A stretch of DNA of 64,000 nucleotides from Parascedosporium putredinis. Taxonomy: Eukaryota; Ascomycota; Sordariomycetes; Microascales; Microascaceae. A model generated the notes under the pieces. The model had not been told where the DNA came from, did no database searches, and saw nothing but the letters and a program-made list of their open reading frames with translations. The position numbers and the translations under genes were made by a program. The stretch covers positions 1,240,001-1,304,000 of the forward strand of contig CASHTG010000003.1 of NCBI GenBank assembly GCA_949357655.1. Reading direction: 5' to 3'. Positions 47,859 through 60,283 of the stretch are shown in pieces; positions within the stretch are counted from its first letter, which is position 1; each line of letters opens with the position of its first letter.

Positions 47859-48422
47859 ACTAGATAATGGGTATACGGAGTTAAGAGATGAATGTATTCG
47901 AACAGAAGCGGAAACAAAGAATTGTATCCAAAGAGATGCCTGATAATATATCTCCAATAGGAAGCGTAAAAATAGCAACAAAAACTTTATTATTAACTTT
48001 ACGAAACTAGTGCTATTTCCTGACGAGCACTCCCCCAACTAGCCTTGTCATTGCGCCAATGGAAATATTCGATGAGACAGGAGCAGTTCCGTTGCGGCGC
48101 GATCTTTGTTCCTGACTCTGCTAAAGCCCAAGACCCGGGCGGTGTGTCTCGCCTGTTGGGCTGTCATTAACCACTAGAAGAAATCAACCCCGAACCATTC
48201 GATCGGAGAAAAGCGGGTGGTCCCATAGCTGTTCTTAGTGTCTTTCATGTCATAGTTGTTCTTAGTGTCTTCTGTCATACAGAATCTCCTGACGCCACCC
48301 CGTCGCCACTCGTATGCTTTATACAGCAAGTGGGCGCACTATTGAAAAGAAAAATTGAAACGAAAAGAAAAAAGGCCCTCGGCGATCGGTGAGAGCGAAA
48401 AGTTGGCTTTGCTTTCCTATAG
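47859..48422. other. intergenic interval with short tandem duplication
   Basis: 564 nt between the DHA1 start and the PTR2 stop. It contains two imperfect copies of a 27-bp unit (48224-48250 and 48251-48277; core GTTCTTAGTGTCTT). No gene recognised. Confidence 0.5.
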
Positions 48423-50324
48423 CTATACCTTCTCGTTCTCTTCATCGTCACGTCGCCCTACATAAGTCGACGACGGTAGCGCGTTGAGCGCATCCTCGTC
48501 CTTGTCCAGTTTTCGGAAACTGAACCATACCCCGAACCCGCCCAGCGCCGATATGATGGCCACGGTGGTGTACAACCAGACCAGGAGAGGGTCGGTGGCC
48601 AACCCCGTGAACGCTTGAGCGATGGCGGCCGAAAAGGCGTGGACGAACCAGAATACGCCCGTTACCAGGCCACGCATGTTGGCGGGTGCTTTGGTAAACG
48701 CATATTCGAGTCCGGTGATCGAGGCCATGACCTCTCCGAGAGCTACAAGCACGTACGCGGGTGTCTGGATCCAGACGGACATGTCCGGAGGGCCCAGCTC
48801 GTCGTAGCAGTCCCGGTCATTGGAATTATAGCCGCACGGAGCCTTTTCGTAAATAAAGTGCTGGATGATGGCGGCGACGGCCATGGCCACCGCGGACGAG
48901 AAGAAGCCGATGGTGATTTTCTTGATCGGTGTGAACCGGAAGCCTGCCTTGGCCAGCGCCGGATACAAAAGCTTGTCGCATATGGGGATGAGGATGAGCA
49001 ACGCGAACGGGTTCAAGTTGGTGACGATGTCGTTGGGGACTCCGTTCAGACGCATGGACGCTGCCTGGTTGATCATGTTGCTGTTCATCTGGTTGTAGGC
49101 AAGCCAAAAGACCGGAAACCACATGAAGACGGCGCATGCTTTGAGCCCGCGGCGGACTTCGTCGACCCAGGCATCGTCAAACGTCATGAACGCGGGCTTG
49201 TCGGACACCGCGCTCGGGCGGATGCTGTGCCAGAACTCGTCCTTTGTAATTTTTCGGATCCCGTTCTTGCGGATACCAAAGGACACGAGGGCAACGGATT
49301 TCCCGAGCACGGAGCCGGTCGGTGGCCGCTTCGCGTACCGATTTCGGCAGGCGAGCATCACGAGGGGACAGGCGAGGAAGAGTATGGTCGGAAGGAGGAA
49401 AGAGAGCCAGAATCCCACGTACTTCTCCGCATACACCATCGAGATCTGCCCGACCAGAGCACCCGTGTTGATGAGGAAGTAATAGCGCATATAGATGCGA
49501 GATATCGTCATGACGGGGTCGATGATGACGCGTTCTCCCGAGGGCAGCGTCTCAACGGTCGGTCGCGGGTGTACGAGCTCGTATTGCTCCGCTACCAGTG
49601 GTGAAATGTTTGCTTTAAACCAGCCCACGCCGGTGCCGAAGAACAGCAGCCCCACCATGAAGCATCCGAGGGCGCCTCTCGGGTTCTCAATCACCTGTGG
49701 GATCGCGGCAATGATGATGATGATGTGACCAAACGTTGCGATGACGATGGCGTATTGAATGGTCAGGTATCGGCCCCAATAGGTATCCGCGAGGTAGCCG
49801 CCCACCAGGGGCATGACATAGGACCAAAAGGTGTTGAACATGGTGACAGGGAAGGAAACTTGCTGTCCCAGACCAAGCGCACCAGCTTGGCCGTGAGTTC
49901 CAGACGCCCCTGTCCTAGACCCATCGGGGAGCGGCATTGCGATGAAGTTTACGACTAGAAAAAGATAGCCACATCAATTTCCAAACTATCACGCGAATTC
50001 TCGATCATGCGAGCTTCTCCAATCGCTAAAACAGAGAGGAAGAATTCCCCCTTGACCATGACTTACAAACAGCTGTCGTGCCATAGTAGGCAAATCTCTC
50101 CACCATTTCCACAAGGCCGATAGAGTAGATCAGCCAGTTGATTTTTCCGTGAACATGCCGCAGCGTTCCCAACTCTTCAGTCGTGGGATACACTTCCCCG
50201 TTGGGACCCGTCGTTAGAGTCACGACCAGGTCGTGATCGGACAGATTTCCGGAATTGACAGGAGTTCGAGCTCCCCAGCGTCTTCCACGCCATTGCGCGA
50301 GTCTTCAGCAGTTTTCTTATCCAT
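48423..50324 (-). CDS. ptr2: PTR2-type oligopeptide transporter (POT family)
   Basis: Two exons (50324-50067 and 49954-48423; intron 49955-50066) encode about 596 residues. The POT signatures are VEMVERFAYYGTTAVFVNF at helix I and GGYLADTYWGRYLTI. They are followed by FKANISPLVAEQY (FxxxNxGSL-like region) and the second-half block MINQAASMRLNGVPNDI. Further helices and a charged C-terminus follow (YVGRRDDEENEKV). The protein imports di- and tripeptides with protons across the plasma membrane. The N-terminal region MDKKTAEDSRN...LTTGPNGEVYPTTEE is typical. One missing base at about 50249-50250 joins the start to the conserved part; the total is then 597 codons. It may functionally complement the secreted DPP IV in this window. 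Confidence 0.93.
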
Positions 50325-51509
50325 TGCGACGATACGATAAACGATTCAAGCTTTAGCAGGCGGACTCGACAATTCGACTCCAAGATCCGGCCGTGGGTTG
50401 CGGCATTGGCAAAAGATTAGGTTTGTGAAACTGAGGAAACGAATTGTATATAAATCGCAGCCAGGCCGAGCGGGCGACTTCCAGCGCGCACAAAGACGAC
50501 CATCATATTAGCGACTTAATCTCATATAGATTGGCGATAACATCTTATTGCAGAAGATACTGCCAGATAGAAACGGTGGTGGAGGGGAGTACAACAGCTT
50601 GGCGACCGAGGAAGGAAGCTGCGAGGGCCTTTCATATCCTTGGCGGGACATGAGGGGATCATTGGGGATGATGATCATGGGGCGTAGTCGCGTAACACAG
50701 CTCTTTCGTGAGGGTTCTTGCTGAGGTATACCCCGCTATTGTGGTATCTTGGAATGGCCAAGCCGTGGTATTGTCAAACCACCGAGCGTCGGGCGGGGTG
50801 ATGATCTTGAACAAACCAGCCCTCATGGCAGCCTAACCCATTCCCTCAGCCACAATCCTATTTCTCGGCGCATCATGTTTGGGTCCTATCTGGGTTATGT
50901 TCCTCCGTCCTCGCCTTGATCAGTGCTGCCAAGGCCGTCATTGCATACAGCATAGGATATGGCCAAGGGCATCACCATCGTCGTGGCCATGCCATGGCCA
51001 ATGGGAAAATAAATAGATTAAGTCACGGTACTTGCTGGCCAAGCAGTTCGGCACTTGTTTATGTGAACATGGGTTCAAAAATCATTTTTGTCTGCAATGA
51101 TATTCAGACTCTGCGGACCCGATTGGTACGCGCACGTCTATTAATTACCTGCAACGTGGTATGGCAGAAAATGCCACCTCGATATTAGAAAACAACCTTC
51201 CCTTCTCGGACTGTTCCACACCACAGTCATCCCAAAGTCTGGGCTACACAACCATCATTTGACTCGGCCCAGCAAAGGAAGGCGGAAAGTGGAGACAAAT
51301 AACCGTTGCAGGACAGTAAATGGAATCATCTCTCAGGCTCTCAGCTTAGCTCACCACGATAAGTTCATGAAAAGTGCAAAAGGGTGGATTAATCGAATGG
51401 TATTCAGACTCGACGCTACATTAAAATGAATGATTACGGGGATATCCTTTAGGCAACGCTGGGTATATATAAATTCAATGCTTCATCGAATTGAAAAGCA
51501 AGCGCTCGC
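50325..51509. other. gene-free interval
   Basis: About 1.2 kb: PTR2 promoter and 3' flank of the fused monooxygenase. No supported coding sequence, RNA or repeat. Confidence 0.5.
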
Positions 51510-54001
51510 TTACGCGGGAACAGAAAGGCGGAGAAGTGTCTGCTCACGCCAGCGCCAAAGAAGTGCCCAAGTTGCACTAGGGCCAACGAGAACCTGGCCC
51601 AGAGCGACCTTAAGGGTCGTTTTAATTGCGCTCGACGTGCTTGTGTATCCAAGGCGACGCAAGTCCCAGATAGTATAAAGGTTGGATGTTGCAATGACAG
51701 CAGCGGACCAGACTCCGTCACGGTTGAATAGGTTAGAAAGTGTTGATGCGACACCAGACCAGCTAGAAATGTTTGAAGCAAGAATTTGAGGAAGGCTTGA
51801 AAAGTCCGTAAAAGCCACAGCATTCCCGCGGCGCATGTAGGCATACATGGCGACGGCATGCGCAATGGCTTGTAACACGAACACATAATCATAGGCAAAC
51901 TTGAGAGCTGGCGCGTCTGCATCACTGTACCGTCCACCGAGAGGTTCCTGAGGTTTTTGACTCTGAGAGCGGGAAGACGACTTGCCCTTCCTGCGTTTTC
52001 CTGCGTGAAAGGAAGTTGCCAGGCGTATGCAGAGCGGGAGGAGAATAGGAGGCAATAGCCACAATATCTTTTCCCAGCGACCCAGATACAGGTCTGCCCC
52101 CGCGAGAATCAAAGAAGTTGGCAGCAAGTATGCGAGCGATATTGCCGGCACGAGCGACTCGGCAACTTCGGGTCGAATGTTGCGGCCGACGGGCCTCTGG
52201 AACCCAAACAAGCTCGTGAACAGGGCATGGATTCCAACAACCCGAGGAGCCCCCACGCCTGCAACGCCCACGTGTAAACGGCGGGAACTGCGAGAGGAGT
52301 CATCCTGTTACCGGCCCGATATCCCTCAACGGTCAAAATCAGAGCCGGGGACAGGAGTTGGGACAGCTGGTAAATGGCCGTCGACCGGATGCTTATTCCA
52401 TCACTGGCCTGGTCGGGAGCATTGAGGATGGACGGAAACAGGGTTGATGTTAGAATGCGAGGAAGCGATTGCACGGTGGTGGCCAACTTGCTAAGATCGC
52501 CGAGGTGCGTGGTCGTGACCGTCTTAGGTAGGTAGAAGAGAGCCACACCAGCGGCCAAAAGCAAGACTTGTGGCAGGCGTGACGCAAAAGACTTCCAGGG
52601 TCGGGCTGGAAGTTCATGGTCGTATGGTATACGGCGCGGTCTATTGGGAATCGGAACATACCTCAGGCGCGAGGCGCCCACGATTCGATCCACCATCAAC
52701 TCGAGGGCGAGCTCTTCCCCAGTCAGAGGGGTAATGCCATACCAGACCAAGTTCGAGAGCATGGGGTTCTCGAACGCGAAAAGAGCCTGCATGTCGTGCG
52801 ATATAGCGTTGATAAATTTGGCTCGCTCATGCCGACAGTCCTGGACTTGCTTCCCAATAGCAGCCAGGTCTTGGGTGGTTAGTGTTTCCAAGGCACTCGT
52901 CCGACGTCGATCGATGAGTGCATTGACAAACTCCGCTGCAGATTCGATGGCACCGTTACCACCCATGCCGCCAATTGGATTCGGCTTGTGCACGGCATCG
53001 CCGATGACGAGGATCCGTTCGAAATACCATTTCTGGTATACGACCTCGTGGAGCGGGGTAAGGGCAGAGGAAATACGTTTGGAGAAGAGCTCTCCAAATG
53101 TGAGCTTCTCTGTGATGGGCACATCCCGGTGTTCGTCCACGAATGCGGCCTCGTCTTGCTTTGTGTAGGATGGTATGTCCTGCCCATGCCTTGTCTGGGG
53201 TAGTTTGGAGAAGAAGAACCAATACACGCGCTTCATGGGGCCAGAGGCGACGAGAAAGGACTTTTCGCGCCCTAGAGTAAAACATTGGTCTCCGTCCGGC
53301 CAGCTTTCGACTTCCTGGGCAATTCCAAAGCTGCACTGGTAGTAGCACGGCACACGGTCTTCCTCCCCGACTGGGAAATACCCGGGAGCCCTCTCGTGGG
53401 CGAGCCGGACCATCTCCTTCCTCGTTGCGCTGTGGACACCGTCAGCGCCCACCACGACGGAACCGCGGTAGCTCACGCCGGTGGTTGTCCTAACTTCCAC
53501 CCCATCGTTGGCGGTGATAATGTCCCGAACCTTTTGTCCTACAAGAATGCGATCCTTGTTTTGGACATGGTCGTAGAGTAGTTTCAGTAGCCACTCCCGA
53601 TCAAAGAACAGCATAGGATATCCATGCCTGCGGTCAAGTCATTGTTAGGGTGCATTTCATCCAACAATTTCAGCTAGAAAACAGGCGACTCACCGTATCT
53701 CAAGATGCTCAAGGATGTCGGGAGTGCAGGAGAGCACGCTTCCATCGACGTCTCGAGTGTACGCAGTTTTTATCGCATCACCTTGGCAGATGCTCCTAAT
53801 ATCCTCGTAGCAACCGAGCTGGTCGAGAATCAGGAGACCATTCGGCATCATAGCGATGCTTGCGCCAAGAGGTGGCGCGATGTCATCATGCGCTTCGAGA
53901 AGAACATAGTCTATGCTAAATTTCTCGAGCATAATGGCCAGCGACAGGCCGGCGATGCCTCCGCCGACAATAACCACCTTGAAGCTCTTATCGGCAGACA
54001 T
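51510..54001 (-). CDS. FAD-dependent monooxygenase fused to a polytopic membrane domain
   Basis: Two exons (54001-53694 and 53627-51510) encode about 808 residues. Residues 1-about 430 form a class A flavin monooxygenase of the PaxM-like group: VVIVGGGIAGLSLAIMLEKF (GxGxxG, from about 9), DG motif VVVGADGVHSATRKEM (about 160-175), GD motif ILVIGDAVHKPNPIGG (about 308-323). From about residue 455 to the end the protein is strongly hydrophobic with eight or nine predicted helices (for example QVLLLAAGVALFYL, LVPAISLAYLLPTSLILAG, FAYDYVFVLQAIAHAVAMYA). PaxM-type enzymes epoxidise prenyl chains of meroterpenoids or indole diterpenes. A membrane cyclase would be a logical partner domain, but I see no diagnostic residues to prove cyclase activity. 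The frame breaks at C3 52241-52243 inside the membrane part; one base restores 809 codons. No polyketide or prenyltransferase gene lies nearby. Confidence 0.85.
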
Positions 54002-55330
54002 GGTGGCGGCTCGCTCCTTCAGCGCGGACGGGTGGGGGCGGGCGGACGGGGAGAGCAAATGGGAGGGAAAATAAAAGGGGTGGGAAGGGAGGCAGGAAGC
54101 CTAGCGCGGTTTTGACCAAAATTTGCGCTTCACCAGAGCCTGCACTCTGGATGAAGGTTATTCGGGCGAGCTAGATCGAAGCTCGCGCGGTGTGGTCTGG
54201 AATCCTGGGGGTCTTGCACCCGACAGACTGGTTTGTCGTCCAGTTCTTGTCTTACCCGAGATGCATAGCACGGGCGGGGACGGGCTGGTTGGAGAATTCT
54301 CGAACCGCGGATGAGGGTGGCGTCGTTCTTGGAGAATTTTATTCAGCAGCGCCAGAGCGTCGGTCCCCCACGCGAATTTGAACGGGCAATAATGGGGGCG
54401 GAGGAGGAGGGAGATTACGAGTTCCCACTGGCCCGGGGAGCCGGGATGGAGGGCTTATCCCAAACTGTCCAAAGCTGAAATTGGATCCCGATGGGGTTCG
54501 CTCAAGGTAAACGAAATTGGGTACAAAGACCGAGCATTCCCTTTCTGGCTTGGCTTTCTCAGAGACATAGAAGCTCTGCTCTGTTAGAAAATGATCAATC
54601 AAGCCTGTGTCGTGTGCTTTTATTGCATTGATTAGAACAGGACTGAAGCCCCTGGGTGTGTGATGGACACGACCAAAAATCTCAGCAAATCAAGCGAACC
54701 ATCCGTCAATAATACCTCGGGGTTAAGTCTGCTTTCGGCCTCAATATCCAGCACAATACAAAGAAGAAGCGACTTGGTATGAGGACCTCGGATGACCGCC
54801 CAGGGATCATGGAACGATGGCCCCACCCATATATATTACGAATCTCTGTCAAACGATCAAATGATTGTCCTAGGATGTAGGGTTCGTTGGTCACGACCGG
54901 CCATCAGCGCGAAGGGGCCTCCAGTTTAACATGTTGGCAGACGTCATGCGCAACCACCCCAGTGTTTATTCACGTAATGGGAATCGAAACTAATAACTCT
55001 CTGTTTGGATTTCCGGGTTCTGTATAATAGGACGGGAGAAAAAAAGAAAAAGGCCCATCAATGGAAAGCTCAATCTGAGATCACTCACTACGCAACGCGC
55101 AACAGCGCAGTGGCAGCGGTCTACAAGGCGTGGATAGCAAAATTGTTCACAGAGCCGTTGAAAGAAAAATAAATAAACGGACATATTATAAAAGAATTAT
55201 GAATATTCAGGATTTGCTAAAGAGTGTAAACAGATACAAAGTCTGTACGATATTGTACAATACGGCCAGCAGGACAGAGCGCTGGCGAGAATACTACGAT
55301 GCTAAGCGGTAGCATCAGATCCCATTATGA
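54002..55330. other. gene-free interval
   Basis: About 1.3 kb: promoter of the fused monooxygenase and 3' flank of the GH67 gene. Only short frames; no RNA gene or repeat recognised. Confidence 0.5.
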
Positions 55331-57872
55331 TTATAGCTTCTTAATCAATAATATCCAGGGGAGAATGGAGACGTAGTCAAGCGCGGCAGGTTCCTCGCCG
55401 TCGGGGTTGCCGACAATACGAAGCGTGCTACCCGACTCAACCTGCACCTCGTGGAAGGTGATACGGGCGGCGGTATGACCGTCAATGTAGGAGACGGTGC
55501 GCGCCCAAGCTCGTACTCGAGATCTCCATTCCATTGGCCCACCAAGTCGTCATCCAGGTAGAGCGACCAGGTAGAGTTACCGATGGCCTGGTCATAGTAG
55601 TTGACGGCGACGTTGTACGTTCCCGTCTCCACGGTAAGGACGGTGGAGGCGATACCCTGGGTAGAGTTGTCCGACGTGACGATGCAGTGGCCACCGCTTC
55701 CAGCCTCGTACGGGCCGACAATGTAAGAGCGGTATCCCTCAAGTTCCATATCCTCGGCCTCGATGCGGTACTCGTAGTTGCCCACACGACCGGCCTCATC
55801 GGGGATACCCGACTTGTTGAAGTAGAAGTTATTGACCGAGTCGCGCCAGACGAGGGAGTGTCCGGCCTGGTAGACGAGGCGGAAGAGGACGTGCTCGTAG
55901 CGCTCCTTGTCGATCTTGTCCTTGAGGCTTTCCCAGCGGGGCACAAAGGTCTGCGCGGTGGCGCTTCCTTCGTAGTGGGCATCGTAAAAGTGCTGGATGA
56001 CCGTCTTGCCGCTCTTGAGAACGTGGGTGTAAGGGACGTGGTGGAACCAGAGCAAGAGGTTGTCGGGAGTCGTCTCGATGTCCTCGTACATTTGGTAAAT
56101 CTCCTCGGGGTACTGGCCGGCAAATCCGGTTCCGTTCCACACGGTACGGTCCATACCAAGGGTGTCCGCGTCGGCACGCGTCCACTGGCCCCAGGGGTTG
56201 CCGTCCTGGGAGCCGGGGTTAGGGCCGTAGTGGCCGAGCAGGATGTCAGTCAGGGTCTGGATACCCAGGTTACCCGAGTAGTTCTCGTAGGCGGGCCACG
56301 ACTCCATGGACAGCGCGGAGATGACATCGATGACTTCCTGGTCGTGGCTAAAGGTCATTTTGATCCACTCCTCGAGCATCTCTTCGGAACCGGCGGACGG
56401 GTCCCAGGCAAGCCTGCCGTAGGCGTACAGGTTGGACATGGCCAAGTGGCTGCCGAGCCAAGTCGTGTTGTGGCCGACGTTGACGACACCGGCGTAACCA
56501 CCGAGCTTGTTGTTGAAGCGCTTTCCGGCGACGATGTCGGAGACAACAGAGTCCTCGCCGTCGACCCTCAGGTCAAAGTCGAGGATCTCCTTCCACATGG
56601 GGGCGAGGTACACCAAGTGAGCCTGCTGGCCGAGGTACTCCTGCGTGATCTGAAGCTCAATCGCGCTACCCGTCTCCTGCAGATGGGCAAAGAGGGGAGA
56701 GACGGGCTCGCGCACCTGGAAGTCGATAGGACCATACTTGATCTGGATGATGACGTTGTCCTCGAATTCGGTATCAAGTCCGTCAAAGAATTCGACAGCG
56801 GCGTTGGCGCGGTCGGCCTTCCAGTTAAGGGTTTGGTTCAAGCTCTGGTGGTCGTACACAAAGGCGCGGAACATGAGGATGCCGCCGTGCGGCTGGAGGG
56901 CACGGGCGAAGAGGTTGGCGCCCTCGGCCAGAGTCCTGTTGTACGTCATGGGACCGGGCTGGCCCTCGGAGTTGGCCTTGACCAAGAAACCGGCCAAGTC
57001 GGGGATCTGCCCGTACAGGGTGTCGGTGATGTCGTGCCACCAGCCGACCACGGACTCGTCGAGCGGATCAAAGGTCTCGAGACCGCCCAAAGTCTGGGGG
57101 AGGCAAAGTTCAGGGCGACACCGAGCTTGATGCCGTAGGGGCGGAAAGCTTCGGCGATGCGCGCCAGGCCCTCAATGTTTGTCTCGTTGAGGACCTTTTC
57201 GTTGGCGTTGACGTTGTTGGCAACCACGGCGTTCAAGCCGATGGAGGCTAGGAGACGAGCGTATTGGCCGGCACGGGTAAGATCCTCGCGGGCCGTGCCA
57301 TCCCACCAGAAGATGGAATCTCCGCCGTAGCCCCTCTCCACGCTTCCGTGGGTACCGCCGTCCTGGAGGTTGTCCCACTGGTTGACCCAACGGACCGGGG
57401 CATCCGGGTTCGAGGCAACCGTCACGTCCGAGGTTTTACCCTGGGCGAGCCTGGCGAGGTACTGGAAGGTGCCGTACAACGCTCCGCGCTCGTTCTGCCC
57501 GAGGATCAAGACCTCGCCGCCGGTGACGTTGAGGAAGTAGCCGTCTTCAATCAATTCTGGCAGGGCCTCGACGTCGCCGCCGCTCTCCTGGTAGGCTTCG
57601 ACGGTGCCCACCACGACGGCGGGGACATCGAGGTCGTCTCCCCACTCGCCAATGGTCAGGTTCTTCCCGAACATGCCGCTGAGGCCATCGGCGAGTTCTT
57701 GGCTGGCGGTGTATACCGGCAGGCCCTCGGTCGCGTTCAAGGTCACGATGACGGAGGGAAGGCGCTTCTGGAAACATTTGGCGTTAGGAACGGGCGCGTA
57801 TCGCAGCCACGCCGCGAGGCCGTCCTCGGCAGCCACCAGGCCGAGCGACGCGAGAAAAAGCAGACCCCTCAT
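55331..57872 (-). CDS. aguA: alpha-glucuronidase, glycoside hydrolase family 67
   Basis: An intronless gene of about 847 residues. The signal peptide is MRGLLFLASLGLVAA, followed directly by EDGLAAWLRYAP, the usual mature start. The GH67 blocks are VRWVNQWDNLQDG, SVERGYGGDSIFWW, FLVKANSEGQPGPMTYNRT (Glu of the acid catalyst), KYGPIDFQVREP (Asp), ITQEYLGQQ (Glu) and LLLWFHHVPY. They are in family order through N-terminal, barrel and C-terminal domains. It removes 4-O-methyl-glucuronic acid from xylo-oligosaccharides and is secreted, part of hemicellulose degradation. Two missing-base breaks, at G5 57096-57100 and C3 55504-55506 (plus strand), restore 848 codons. A 534-codon open frame on the opposite strand is a GC-driven shadow. 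Confidence 0.96.
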
Positions 57873-60283
57873 TGTCGGACGTGAGGTTCAAGAGACTAGA
57901 ATGAAGAATCTTGAAGTTGGGGAAAAGTGGGTCACCGAGCAGAAACAACAGAGCCGCGCCGACTGGGATGGCCGAGTCGCAGGTATTTGTAGAGGCGGAG
58001 GAGAGAGCTTTCTCCAACCGGTGCTGAACGGGCTTTGCCCCCGTCGCGGTCAGGTCCGCGGTTCCATATCATCACATCGCAATAATAGAAAAGCGGCTCC
58101 CGGTTGCATTTATTCCCAAGTGGAGTATAATTTAACTCTCGGGCGCGCCCTTCGTTGGTGGGAAGATTTTCTCCCTAAGTTCATAATTCAGGCTATATGA
58201 TCAACCCGGCTTGGGTGCATCCCCACGTGCGGGGTTGCACTGGGCAAACGTGGGCGTCGGCGATCTTTTCGGTGCCTGCTCTCGCGGGCCCCCGACGCGA
58301 GTAAAATTAATCATCTCTCGACCCGTGTTTTGTCCCGTCCGCCGAGGACCGACCCTGAATAGCCGACCCGAGTAAATGGTTAAGTGGGTTTGAGCGAGCG
58401 GGTTGAACAGAGCGCTTGCCCTCCATGATTCTTTGCCGAGCCACGAGCGGGCCCAAGTTTCTTCCCATCCGCCTTGGCGGGTGCTTTCTATTGTGCTTTT
58501 GCCCGCTGGCGCGCCATCTCGACTGTCGAATGCGACGAGAGTTTGCAAACTTGGGTAGCAAAGAAAAAAAAGATCGCAAAGATCGCGCGAACGAGGAGTC
58601 AAGAGCGAAAGTAGAGTGCCATACCTTGGCGCAATTAGCAGCCGTCGACCGCAACAGTTGAAAGCCTTCCGGTAGAGCCGTAATCCGGGTTCGGCGGATC
58701 GAAACTGGGGGCTCAAGCTCCAGAACTTTGTGCAGAAAATGATAGCACCAGGGCCGTGAATGCCAGCGTAGGATTGTTGAAGGAGGTTTTGGTAACGTGC
58801 TGCCGGAGGATCGTCCACACATTTCCTATACATTTCCTATCCTGGTTGTTGTTTTGGGCCTTTTAGAAGGACGTCAAGGGTTCATAGCGGCCCGCTACCC
58901 ACAGGGCCATCTCCTTCCTCCTCAATGCAACGGAAGCAATTCTGATAATGGCTGCTAGTTACCTTCCAGCGATGTTTATGGGATTTTGCCATCTACAAGA
59001 TGATCTCTTGTGTAGATTTTACGTTGACAGCGAAGAGTTTGTCGTTTTGCTATTTCCGTAAGCTCAAACCTTTTCTACTCACTCTATCTAACGCCCAAGA
59101 TGGGAAGTTGTGGGTATAGTTGTCCGTTCAAACGCCTAGAAAGCTGGCTATGGTAGGCGTGGCGGTGTCGGAAAGGCTCTTATCTACTCGGGGCCACTCG
59201 ACTCCCCAATTGTTATAATATGGGCCGGGCATAGTTTAAACCCCTAGGCCTCCCCATAGATTGACTAATGTCTAGCGAGCGAATTGGGTTCATTACCGTC
59301 TGAGCTGCAAACCCGAGTCTCGTTCGGGCCCGGCTTCGCAGTCCGGCGCCCAGTCTCGCGGCGCCAAGGTGGCAAGCCGCTGTTCGCCAGTGCCCGTGCT
59401 GCCGGTCCATCACGGTGGATTTATCCTGGGGCACACGGCGCAAGACTATCTGGAGTCTCGGGATCCTCGGGCACCCCCTCAAAGAAGAACCATGCGTCTT
59501 TATGCAGTCTTCATGCGGTTATACCTGACCGGCCTTCGTACTCTTTGCTTTTCTTTCAGCTTTTGCTTGCTGTCTGCCCAGTGGCGGTCTCCAGATTCCG
59601 GACATGATGGATGGAGTTCGCCCCACATTATACGGTTAAAACAGGTCCCCCCGAGCAAGAGCTTAAAATCGATTCGCGTTGATCTGGAGGAAAAGTTGAG
59701 ACGACTCACAAATCGTTAGAGAGGCAGGCTCTTGCCGGGGAGGGGGACCAGGAATATATGTCTGGGGTTGAAAAGTGGAAAAATCGGAAACTAGCACGAC
59801 AGATTGTTGCAGAATTCCACAATCCCTACTTGACATTGTTCGTTCGCCCACACTTCCCATCGTCCCGTCACAAGAAGGATTGGGAGGATTTGGAGGTGTT
59901 TGGAAGCTGTGGCTATCAAGCCAACCGCAGCGCTTTCCCTTGAATATGTCAACAAAGCCAAGAGTGGCGCCAACTCGAGTTTGGTTGCTTAAGCCACGAT
60001 TGCCACAACGATTGGAGAGAATGGTGGGGCTTGAAGAACGGCAACGCCACTGGAAGCCCCAAAAGTTCCCCACCTCCCCACTTTTCATCTCCGCCTTTTG
60101 GCGATCTTTGCCTTTGGGCGCATTTGCGTGGTGAAATGAGACACAGTTTGCGTCACTTAGCCGAATCGAACCTGCCAAGGAGGATTAGCGGTATCTACCA
60201 CTTGCCAGGCCCACACGTTACCCACCAAAATCTCCCGAGGTATAATTATTAGCGTCCCCACTCACAGCGGGCCCTCGACGGAA
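57873..60283. other. long gene-free interval, divergent GH67 and HET promoters
   Basis: About 2.4 kb between divergent starts. Frames up to 210 codons exist but have shadow composition and no domain. A GCGGAG box near 57991, of the type bound by CreA, lies in the GH67 upstream region, but single short matches are weak evidence. No repeats or RNA genes recognised. Confidence 0.5.

Noticed and set aside
48615..49604. 329-codon plus-strand frame
   Set aside because: Antisense to PTR2; charged, low-complexity translation and no start or splice context.
55534..57138. 534-codon open frame on the plus strand
   Set aside because: Exactly antisense to the GH67 alpha-glucuronidase; Val/Gly/Asp-rich shadow of a GC-rich gene with no domain.
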